From Patescibacteria group bacterium (lineage in GTDB: Bacteria > Patescibacteriota > Minisyncoccia > JAHCSD01): 13,206 nt of DNA. Shown here in pieces: positions 6,593-11,915 of the stretch (positions are counted from its first letter, which is position 1; every line of letters begins with the position of its first letter). Made by a program: the position numbers and the translations under genes. The stretch spans positions 8,691 through 21,896 of the forward strand of contig JAHCSD010000002.1 of NCBI GenBank assembly GCA_018609185.1, written 5' to 3'. The notes beneath the pieces were generated by a model. That model was given only the letters and a program-made list of their open reading frames with translations. It made no database searches and was not told the DNA's origin.

Positions 6593-6594
6593 TT

Positions 6595-7503
6595 ATGTTC
6601 ATAAATTTATCCAGGATAATTAAAAGTGGTTGGTTAAACTTTCGAAGAAACATTTGGCTTTCCACAGCAACCATCAGCGTATTCTTTCTTGCGCTTTTTG
6701 TTGTCGCAGCACTTTTTGTGTTGAGTTTTGCCACCACACATATCGCAAGGACCCTTGAAGATAAAGTGGATATTAGCGTATATTTTGCCGAGGACACACC
6801 CGAATATAATATTCTCGATGTCCAGTCGCGTCTTCTTGACTTTAAAGAAGTAAAGAGCGTGGAGTATGTTTCGCGTGTAGATGCGCTTGAAACGTTTAAA
6901 GAACGGCATAGAGATAACCCGTTAATTCAGGCGTCTTTGGAAGAGCTCGACGAGAATCCGCTTCTCGCAAGCCTTAACATCAAGGCGTATGAGGCCTCGA
7001 CCTATGAAGTAATTGCTCAATTTCTTGAGCGAGCGCCTGCGGGATCTCTTGTCGAAAAAATCGACTATCGGGAAAACAAAGAACTGATTGAGCGGCTGTT
7101 TACGATTACCGGAAATATCAAGCGCGCCGGTGTTATTGTAGGCATTATCCTTTCTTTTATCGCGATGCTCGTTGCATTCAACACCGTTCGTCTTGCGATT
7201 TACAACGAACGTGACTCTATTGCCATTATGCGCTTGGTGGGTGCGGGCAACTGGTTTATCCGCGGGCCATTTGTGGTTCAGGGGATGCTGGTGGGGTTCG
7301 CCGCAGCCGTGTTGAGCATGTTGGTGCTGGCCGCGCTTGCGTTTGCGTTTTCAGAACGCGTGGATGCGTTTATCCCCGGGCTCAATCTTCTCGGATATCT
7401 TAAAACAAACGCGTTGCTTATTATGGGAGTCGAAGTGGGACTCGGGGTTCTCTTCGGGGGCTTGAGCAGCCTAGTTGCGATACGGAACTACTTGAAAGTG
7501 TAG
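6595..7503 (+). CDS. ftsX: Cell division protein FtsX
   Basis: FtsX is the membrane subunit of FtsEX; its outer domain binds peptidoglycan hydrolases or their regulators. The 302 residues show a cytoplasmic N-terminus (RIIKSGWLNFRRN), a membrane helix (about 22-46), and an extracytoplasmic domain (about 50-170). The latter contains the family-typical DISVYFAED, ILDVQSRLLDFKEVKSVEYVSR, DNPL and NPLLASLNIKA. Three further helices follow (about 179-199, 226-251, 272-297). The cytoplasmic loop NERDSIAIMRLVGAGNWFIRGPFVVQG, which contacts FtsE, is well conserved. Start is the ATG at 6595, immediately after a direct repeat. The downstream region has no further division gene; a hydrolase partner is not encoded nearby. 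Confidence 0.95.
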   Translation: MFINLSRIIKSGWLNFRRNIWLSTATISVFFLALFVVAALFVLSFATTHIARTLEDKVDISVYFAEDTPEYNILDVQSRLLDFKEVKSVEYVSRVDALETFKERHRDNPLIQASLEELDENPLLASLNIKAYEASTYEVIAQFLERAPAGSLVEKIDYRENKELIERLFTITGNIKRAGVIVGIILSFIAMLVAFNTVRLAIYNERDSIAIMRLVGAGNWFIRGPFVVQGMLVGFAAAVLSMLVLAALAFAFSERVDAFIPGLNLLGYLKTNALLIMGVEVGLGVLFGGLSSLVAIRNYLKV

Positions 7504-7511
7504 GGAGAGGC

Positions 7512-7658
7512 GAGGTTCTCGGTATAGGTCCCAAAAAGACGCGGTCGAAATCCCCAGCGTGGATTTCGCCGCTCTGTTCTCGAGCTCGCTCTTCGCCTTC
7601 GGCGAAACCATGCCCGCTCGCTCTCCGAAAGCTTTTTGGAACCTATACCGAGAACCTC
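7512..7658. repeat. 147-bp fold-back element with 27-bp arms downstream of ftsX
   Basis: The arms 7512-7538 and 7632-7658 are reverse complements at 26 of 27 positions (one C/A mismatch at 7530/7640). Inside are two more hairpins. One has a 12-bp stem with a bulged T (7541-7553 with 7561-7572, 7-nt loop); the other is ttcgcc/ggcgaa (7592-7606). The segment gctcgctct also occurs twice. The element starts eight bases after the ftsX stop. No T tract follows, so it is not a simple intrinsic terminator. It could be a palindromic (MITE or REP-like) repeat or the 3' structure of the ftsX mRNA. Target duplications are not evident. Confidence 0.8.
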
Positions 7659-7665
7659 TTAAGGG

Positions 7666-7694
7666 AAGGGGTTATGAAAACCCTTGTTTGTTTT
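7666..7694 (+). terminator. Possible intrinsic terminator after the ftsX fold-back
   Basis: A 7-bp stem with one bulged G (aaggggtt at 7666-7673, aaccctt at 7679-7685) and a 5-nt loop is followed by gtttgtttt. The stem is shorter and the U tract less pure than in the other terminators here. Confidence 0.4.
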
Positions 7695-7720
7695 CCTTGG
7701 GGAGGAGAGAAGAGTTTAGT

Positions 7721-7757
7721 AGGGGAAGGCTACGCTTTTTCAGCCCCTTTTATTTTT
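7721..7757 (+). terminator. Possible intrinsic terminator before the tRNA-Gln region
   Basis: Outer pairing agggg/cccct (7721-7725 with 7744-7748) encloses aaggc/gcttt (7726-7730 with 7734-7738), followed by ttttattttt. Asymmetric bulges make it less certain. It would separate upstream transcripts from the tRNA-Gln region. Confidence 0.4.
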
Positions 7758-7758
7758 G

Positions 7759-7836
7759 CCGGGTCGGCTAGTGTCCCCGCACCAGAGCAGAGCACGGTGC
7801 GGGGTGAATAGGTCGCGAGGTGGCGCCTATCCCGCT
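7759..7836 (+). other. Hairpin-rich sequence 5' of tRNA-Gln, with a copy of the tRNA 5' end
   Basis: The 13-mer gggtcggctagtg (7761-7773) is identical to bases 7847-7859 of tRNA-Gln (end of the acceptor strand through the D-loop). It is followed by a perfect 9-bp hairpin (ccccgcacc at 7775-7783, ggtgcgggg from 7796) and then by an 8-bp stem with one bulge (ataggtcgc/gcgcctat, about 7808-7830). The rest of a cloverleaf is absent, so this is a partial duplication or a structured leader, not a second tRNA. No open reading frame here is credible. Confidence 0.45.
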
Positions 7837-7842
7837 TATAAC

Positions 7843-7913
7843 TCCGGGGTCGGCTAGTGGTAGGCCCCCAGGTTCTGGCCCTGGTAACCTTGGTTCGAAT
7901 CCAGGCCCCGGAG
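7843..7913 (+). tRNA. tRNA-Gln, anticodon CUG
   Basis: The acceptor tccgggg/ccccgga has U1-A72 and discriminator G73, both Gln identity features. The D-arm is ggc/gcc with GG in the loop. The anticodon stem is ccagg/cctgg with loop ttctggc (anticodon CTG, codon CAG). A 4-nt variable region is followed by T-stem cttgg/ccagg with loop ttcgaat. CCA is not encoded (ttatg follows), unlike tRNA-Thr in this window. Bases 7840-7842 and 7913-7915 can extend the acceptor helix to 10 bp in the precursor. Confidence 0.93.
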
Positions 7914-7915
7914 TT

Positions 7916-8000
7916 ATGTGCGGGAGCTCTCGTAACCTAGGTTTCAACCTTAGGTTGACCATCCGTAGGCTGGCGAGTCCTAGCCCGGCAGCCAAGTAGA
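7916..8000 (+). other. Structured sequence 3' of tRNA-Gln (candidate RNA element)
   Basis: The outer tgcggg can pair with cccggca (one bulge). Inside are a ctcg/cgag pairing and a hairpin aacctaggt/accttaggtt with a 4-nt loop and one bulge (7934-7956). A segment at 7958-7977 closely matches 3866-3885 in the tRNA-Thr leader. There is no T tract and no recognisable RNA family. It may be the 3' part of the tRNA precursor or an independent element. Nothing supports a protein gene here. Confidence 0.35.
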
Positions 8001-8040
8001 GCGAGGTTATTGCGCTCGAAGAACTTCATTTCAAAATAAA

Positions 8041-9330
8041 ATGGCAACTGATTATAATGCAAATTTAATAACTGAGCTTTATGCAGCTGAAAACGTAGAA
8101 GGGGCGATTCGTATTTGTGATGAGATGGTTACTATCGGTGACGCGATATTCCCAAGGCAGATATATGAAGCCTATAAAAAATTTCAAGAAACCCCATCCT
8201 CTCATTATTTTGTATCCGATTTAACGCGTTTTAAAACTGGTGATGCCACCGAAATATTAAAAGAGATAGCACACACGACCGACAGAGATGCTGATATTTC
8301 TTTGATGGTAGGCTATCTTACAGACATTGAATATTTTGATCCGGAGATTGTTGGTAAGGTGAAAAATTTATTTGAAAGGGATATCGCTTCAGGAGAAATT
8401 CACGAATATGATGTAGAGGAATATTTTGCATATCTTGAAAAATCAGGTGAAGAGATGGAGAGACTGGAATCTCTTTTGCAAGAATGTTTTGAAGATGACA
8501 AGCAATTTATTGCGGCAAGAAAAACAGCTCTTAAAAAACTTCTAAAATTGAAACCGAAAGAATATATAAGTTTCTACTACGAGAACTATGACTCAATTAA
8601 AGGTAAGAGGGCAGAAACAGTTTTTGTAGAAGAAATCTCTACTTGGCACGGTGGGGTAGTGCCTTCGCTGCATAAAAAGATATTAAAGGTTGGGTCTGAA
8701 AGAGCTAAAGAAATATTAAAAAAAGAACAATCTAGAAAAATTGAAGAAAAGCGGTCTAAAGAAATAAAAGAGCAAAAAGAGATCAAGGAAGAATACGAGA
8801 CTGCAGACGTAATCAGTGATATTGCAGAACTAAGATCTAAGATAAATAAAATCAGTATTGCTGATGAGAGATTTGGATTCTCCTTTTTCTCACCATCGGA
8901 AGAAATTTACCAACAAGGAAAACCGGCAAAAAATAAAGCTACATTAGTGGGTTACTGCATGGTGCTCCGTTCATTGCTTGGAGGTTTTGATAATAAAATT
9001 AAAGAATCAGAAATTTCCAAAGAAAGAGCCAAAGAATTACTGCCCGACATAAAAGAGTTAACTGGGAGTATAAACAAATTTCATTTGATGCTGTTAGAGA
9101 AAGGGATAGATGTTGACGCCGGTATTTTTGGTCTTAGAAATATAAGTCGTATTGTTTCAAAACTTGCTCATCCTGACGAAGAAGCTGATCCTGAGCTTTC
9201 TAGTATTTTGAAAAAAGAGAAATTATTTAATTATTACAAAAATGATAATTGGTCAATGCTACATAGAGAGATTTTGTTGAGATATAAGGAGGTATTAGAA
9301 AAATTAATAGATGCCATAAGTGGCAAATAG
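8041..9330 (+). CDS. Hypothetical protein, 429 residues, charged and helical
   Basis: I do not recognise this family. The sequence looks almost entirely alpha-helical. Residues about 1-215 consist of short helices reminiscent of helical-repeat proteins (YAAENVEGAIRICDEM, ATEILKEIAHTT, AARKTALKKLLKLKPKEYISFYYENY). Residues about 218-258 form a highly charged Lys/Glu segment likely to be a coiled coil, and about 260-429 form a second helical domain. There is no signal peptide, membrane segment or catalytic motif, so a cytoplasmic structural or binding role is the most that can be said. The reading frame is visibly more AT-rich than the core genes, and it follows tRNA-Gln, which hints at acquisition. 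Start is ATG 8041; no Shine-Dalgarno is evident, and a weak TTGCGC/AAAATA promoter may lie just upstream. Confidence 0.8.
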   Translation: MATDYNANLITELYAAENVEGAIRICDEMVTIGDAIFPRQIYEAYKKFQETPSSHYFVSDLTRFKTGDATEILKEIAHTTDRDADISLMVGYLTDIEYFDPEIVGKVKNLFERDIASGEIHEYDVEEYFAYLEKSGEEMERLESLLQECFEDDKQFIAARKTALKKLLKLKPKEYISFYYENYDSIKGKRAETVFVEEISTWHGGVVPSLHKKILKVGSERAKEILKKEQSRKIEEKRSKEIKEQKEIKEEYETADVISDIAELRSKINKISIADERFGFSFFSPSEEIYQQGKPAKNKATLVGYCMVLRSLLGGFDNKIKESEISKERAKELLPDIKELTGSINKFHLMLLEKGIDVDAGIFGLRNISRIVSKLAHPDEEADPELSSILKKEKLFNYYKNDNWSMLHREILLRYKEVLEKLIDAISGK

Positions 9331-9439
9331 TCTATTTCAATTAGCGCTTGAGAAGCGTTGTATTGATAAAATAAAAGTATTGAAAAACCCCTCAACGGCC
9401 CCATCCTGTAAGGTTCTAGACCGGGGGTGCCAGCCCGAT
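9331..9439. other. Non-coding stretch with GC-rich, weakly structured segment
   Basis: The 110 bases between the stop of the 429-aa gene and the first repeated terminator contain no gene. Bases 9397-9437 are GC-rich with short complementary runs (cccc/gggg, ggt/acc). The run gggtgccagcc (9425-9435) differs by one base from gggtaccagcc (10656-10666), upstream of the oxidoreductase gene; both follow a ctag. Confidence 0.3.
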
Positions 9440-9484
9440 AAAGCCAGTAACCAATAGAGTCAGACTCCACAGGTCTGGCTTTTT
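9440..9484 (+). terminator. Repeated terminator, copy 1 (with 19-nt insertion in the loop)
   Basis: The stem aaagccag (9440-9447) and ctggcttt (9475-9482) runs into five T. It is identical in stem and first loop bases (taaccaat) to copy 2, but carries 19 extra loop bases (9456-9474) that hold their own small palindrome gagt/actc. It ends the 429-aa gene's unit. Confidence 0.75.
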
Positions 9485-9495
9485 CATTTACCCCG

Positions 9496-9524
9496 TTGAC
9501 AAATTAATGATTCTGTAGTAGGAT
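9496..9524 (+). promoter_or_regulatory. Promoter of the 174-aa membrane protein gene (module copy 1)
   Basis: A perfect -35 TTGACA (9496-9501), 17-nt spacer and -10 TAGGAT (9519-9524) begin 11 nt after the preceding terminator. The spacer is nearly identical to that of module copy 2. Confidence 0.75.
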
Positions 9525-9560
9525 GTATGGTCGGATAGTTCTTTGAGGAAGGAGAGCGTA

Positions 9561-10085
9561 ATGACTCTTTCTAAGCCAGATGCGGTTGCTGTAGCTTTAC
9601 TGTTTGTTGTAGTAGGAATTATTATTGGGATTATCTTAGTTGTTTCCGGTCTACCAAAAAGTTTCACGTCAGACCCATCGGACAGCACCTTTCGCTACGA
9701 AGCAAAAATGGAAGTTCTAGGAAATATGCATGATGTACGGTATGGTATGGACCTAAATTTTTCCAGACATGAAAATGCTTACTTCGTTAGGTATGACGGA
9801 GAAAAAACAACAGTAACCATTTGGTTTACCGTAGACAAAGAAACAAAAGAGATTACCGCAGTAGCACTTGAGAATGATTCTTTCATTGAATTCGCGGGCA
9901 CGACCAGTGGTTTGATGATTTGGAAGCCCGACCTTGAGCCCCATCAGGCGTTTATTCGTGGAACACCAGGAGAACCGAATTACAATAACTTCCTTTTTGA
10001 AGAAGCAGAGGACCTTCTTCCACAAATTCGTAAGGCATTCCTATGCAACGAGGTAAAAGTAAATTCTCCAATTTGTTCTCAATAG
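9561..10085 (+). CDS. Hypothetical membrane-anchored protein, 174 residues
   Basis: The N-terminus MTLSKPDAVAVALLFVVVGIIIGIILVV has one strongly hydrophobic helix (about 8-29). The rest, about 145 residues, has no further membrane segment and probably lies outside the cell: few Lys/Arg flank the helix on its C-terminal side, while Lys5 precedes it. The soluble part has beta-rich stretches (FRYEAKMEVLG, AYFVRYDGEKTTVTIWFTVDKETKEITAVALEND) and two Cys near the C-terminus (CNEVKVNSPIC) that could form a disulfide. I recognise no family. ATG 9561 is chosen over the in-frame TTG at 9543 because aaggag (9549-9554) sits 6 nt before it. It is a single-gene unit bounded by copies 1 and 2 of the repeated terminator. 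Confidence 0.75.
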   Translation: MTLSKPDAVAVALLFVVVGIIIGIILVVSGLPKSFTSDPSDSTFRYEAKMEVLGNMHDVRYGMDLNFSRHENAYFVRYDGEKTTVTIWFTVDKETKEITAVALENDSFIEFAGTTSGLMIWKPDLEPHQAFIRGTPGEPNYNNFLFEEAEDLLPQIRKAFLCNEVKVNSPICSQ

Positions 10086-10091
10086 AAATAT

Positions 10092-10118
10092 AAAGCCAGT
10101 AACCAATCTGGCTTTTTT
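10092..10118 (+). terminator. Repeated terminator, copy 2
   Basis: The stem aaagccag (10092-10099) and ctggcttt (10108-10115) with loop taaccaat leads into six T (10113-10118). It lies seven bases after the stop of the 174-aa gene. Confidence 0.88.
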
Positions 10119-10128
10119 ATTTACCTCA

Positions 10129-10157
10129 TTGACAAATTAATGATTCTGTAATAGGAT
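10129..10157 (+). promoter_or_regulatory. Promoter of the 111-aa gene (module copy 2)
   Basis: The -35 TTGACA (10129-10134), 17-nt spacer and -10 TAGGAT (10152-10157) differ from copy 1 by a single base in the spacer. The downstream leader keeps a related tagtt motif before the Shine-Dalgarno. Confidence 0.75.
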
Positions 10158-10193
10158 GTTTGGTTCGGGTAGTTATCTGAAAAGGAGGAAGAA

Positions 10194-10529
10194 ATGGAAG
10201 GAAACAAGTTCTACTTGAGTACCTATCATGGGGCAGAACATTCTATGGGACATATGGTGGTTTTCCTAAGTGATGTTACTTTTACAAGAACAGATAGTCG
10301 TTCCTTCAGACACGCACTCAAGGATGGCGATGTTGTTCTTTCTGAATGTGAATCTCGCGCAGGCGGATTATTCACAGTCGGTATGGCTAAAGTCGTTTCT
10401 CTCAAAAAAGATGGTGTGACTCCCGACAAAATTGAAGGCGTTCTCGATAGACCGATTGTACTGGATGGTACCGAACAGATTATTGACCATCGCGAAGGAC
10501 ATACGTCTGAATGCGAGTGCGGTGCTTAA
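10194..10529 (+). CDS. Hypothetical small protein, 111 residues
   Basis: I do not recognise this protein. It has no signal peptide or membrane helix. The N-terminal part holds three His in YHGAEHSMGH, and the C-terminus ends DHREGHTSECECGA, with two His and two Cys, so metal binding is possible. The middle (FRHALKDGDVVLSECESRAGGLFTVGMAKVVSL) looks like a small beta-barrel, loosely reminiscent of PUA/ASCH-type folds, but that is only an impression. The ATG at 10194 is preceded by aaaggagg with a 5-nt spacer. It has its own promoter and terminator, in the same arrangement as the preceding gene, with which it shares regulatory DNA but no protein similarity. Confidence 0.7.
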   Translation: MEGNKFYLSTYHGAEHSMGHMVVFLSDVTFTRTDSRSFRHALKDGDVVLSECESRAGGLFTVGMAKVVSLKKDGVTPDKIEGVLDRPIVLDGTEQIIDHREGHTSECECGA

Positions 10530-10544
10530 TACACATAAATAACT

Positions 10545-10572
10545 AAAAGCCAGTAACCTATCTGGCTTTTTT
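10545..10572 (+). terminator. Repeated terminator, copy 3
   Basis: The stem aaaagccag (10545-10553) and ctggctttt (10562-10570) with loop taacctat leads into six T. It differs from copy 2 by one loop base. Here the module's promoter half is not present downstream. Confidence 0.88.
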
Positions 10573-10627
10573 GTTTATACGAAACTTGGTACCAAAAATG
10601 GTTTATTTGCGTTAAAACAGGTCCGAA

Positions 10628-10674
10628 CCCCGCACAATTCTATGCGGGGCTAGTCGGGTACCAGCCGGTACCCG
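10628..10674. other. Two adjacent perfect GC-rich hairpins upstream of the oxidoreductase gene
   Basis: Stem 1 is ccccgca/tgcgggg (10628-10634 with 10643-10649), with an 8-nt loop. Stem 2 is cgggtacc/ggtacccg (10655-10662 with 10667-10674), loop agcc. No T tract follows. They lie between a terminator and the next promoter, so they are probably not transcribed in the plus direction from that promoter. Their function is unknown. Confidence 0.6.
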
Positions 10675-10695
10675 GCGTCATTGCAGCACCCGCTC

Positions 10696-10724
10696 TTGAT
10701 GAATTATCTATTTTCTGATACATT
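10696..10724 (+). promoter_or_regulatory. Promoter of the oxidoreductase-epimerase operon
   Basis: The -35 TTGATG (10696-10701) and -10 TACATT (10719-10724) are separated by 17 nt. The -10 is the left half of an inverted repeat tacatt/aatgta (10719-10724 with 10733-10738), whose right half is also part of a perfect 10-bp palindrome aatgtacatt (10733-10742). This is a plausible operator position. Confidence 0.5.
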
Positions 10725-10772
10725 GTAACGAAAATGTACATTAAAAATGAAGAGTGAAAAGGAGCAAATATC

Positions 10773-11900
10773 ATGCGTAAAATACCGCTTGCGATTGTGG
10801 GCTGCGGGAGCATAACCGAACGGGGTCTTCTTCCCCACCTTATACTTGAACATGATAAAGTAGATATTACGGCACTCTGTGATGTGTCGAAGCAGCAACT
10901 CGAAAAACTTGCCAAGAAGTTTGATCTTCCGAAAACACGGCTGTTTACCGACCTAGAAGATCTCCTCGAAAGTTCTGATGCAGAAGCAATAGCCATTGCC
11001 ACGCCAATCCATCTTCACTACATGCAAGCACGATTGGCGCTTTCCCGCCGGCGACATGTATATCTTCAAAAGACCATGACTCAAACAGTAAAAGAGGCGA
11101 GAGAACTTATCCGTCTGAGCCACGAACAAAATCTTACGCTTGCCGCTTCCCCCGGTCAAATGCTGCTTCCCGTATATCTACGCGCACGCGAACTTGTAGA
11201 TAGCGGGGCGCTTGGAACTGTCTATGCGGGCATTTCTCATAACATGGCGTCCGGACATGAATATGAAGATTTGCGGAAGAATCCATCTGATACAAACGTC
11301 CCGCCTGATCCCACTTGGTATTACAAATATGGTGGCGGACCATTGCGTGATATGGGCGTTTATTCTCTCCACGCTATCACCGGTATACTAGGACGTGCTA
11401 AAAAAGTCATATCAATTGTGACGTGCCCGGTACCAGAACGAAACTGGGGTGAGAAAAAAATACAGGTCGAAGTGAATGATAATGTGGTGCTTGCACTCGA
11501 ACTCGAACAAAAACGTATCGCAAGTATCACCACAACCTTTTCAGAGAGTCCCGAGGTATTTCGCTGGGGGCATCTCGCGATTTCAGGAATAGAAGGAACT
11601 CTTGAGATACAGCTTCTCATCAGCGAAGAAAAAACTGCTCGTTATGAACTTATACTTAGTCGCCTGGACCAAACTCGACCTAAACGTGAAACGTTCGGGA
11701 TCGGACTCTCGAAAGAACATGATCAAATTGAAGAAGCACACGTTGCGCGAGATCTCCTTGACTTTATCTCGTCAATAATAGAGAATCGCTCACCCGGCGC
11801 GAGTGCAGAAGACGCCATGCATGTGATAGAAATCATCGAAGCTGGCGAACGCGCCGCAAAGACACATACAGAAATTAAAATTCCTGTTCACAGTATCTAA
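10773..11900 (+). CDS. Gfo/Idh/MocA family NAD(P)-dependent oxidoreductase
   Basis: This superfamily oxidises or reduces sugars, inositols and nucleotide-sugars with bound NAD(P). The 375 residues begin with a Rossmann fold, MRKIPLAIVGCGSIT (GxG at 10-12), followed by ALCD (acidic D37 suggests NAD preference) and IAIATPIHLHYMQARLAL. The usual EKP motif appears as LQKTM: Lys100 is kept but Pro is Thr. The C-terminal substrate domain includes GGGPLRDMGVYSLHAITGILG with D193 and H200, as in many uncharacterised COG0673-type dehydrogenases. The substrate cannot be told. ATG 10773 follows aaaaggag (10757-10764). The epimerase-like gene starts 15 bp downstream, so the pair is probably one operon for carbohydrate or cell-surface sugar modification. 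Confidence 0.9.
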   Translation: MRKIPLAIVGCGSITERGLLPHLILEHDKVDITALCDVSKQQLEKLAKKFDLPKTRLFTDLEDLLESSDAEAIAIATPIHLHYMQARLALSRRRHVYLQKTMTQTVKEARELIRLSHEQNLTLAASPGQMLLPVYLRARELVDSGALGTVYAGISHNMASGHEYEDLRKNPSDTNVPPDPTWYYKYGGGPLRDMGVYSLHAITGILGRAKKVISIVTCPVPERNWGEKKIQVEVNDNVVLALELEQKRIASITTTFSESPEVFRWGHLAISGIEGTLEIQLLISEEKTARYELILSRLDQTRPKRETFGIGLSKEHDQIEEAHVARDLLDFISSIIENRSPGASAEDAMHVIEIIEAGERAAKTHTEIKIPVHSI

Positions 11901-11915
11901 AAAAGGAGGCAACTC

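Noticed and set aside
7512..7658. Insertion sequence
   Set aside because: There is no transposase in the element, its interior is too short, and no target duplication could be seen; kept only as an inverted-repeat element.
7559..7771. Plus-strand frame of 70 codons over the fold-back
   Set aside because: It runs through inverted-repeat and terminator sequence, lacks a ribosome binding site and has low-complexity coding.
7930..7960. Anticodon-arm-like hairpin with a 7-nt loop reading UCA, suggesting a tRNA for UGA (Sec or recoding)
   Set aside because: No T-arm, acceptor or D-arm can be assembled around it, and UGA is used as a normal stop (lipoprotein gene, prfB) with RF2 present.
7768..7995. 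Minus-strand frame of 75 codons across tRNA-Gln
   Set aside because: It is antisense to a well-supported tRNA and to hairpins; its composition follows the GC-rich RNA sequence.
7843..9440. Integration site at the tRNA-Gln 3' end
   Set aside because: No direct repeat of the tRNA 3' end was found downstream and there is no integrase; partial likeness at about 9412 and 10620 is too weak.
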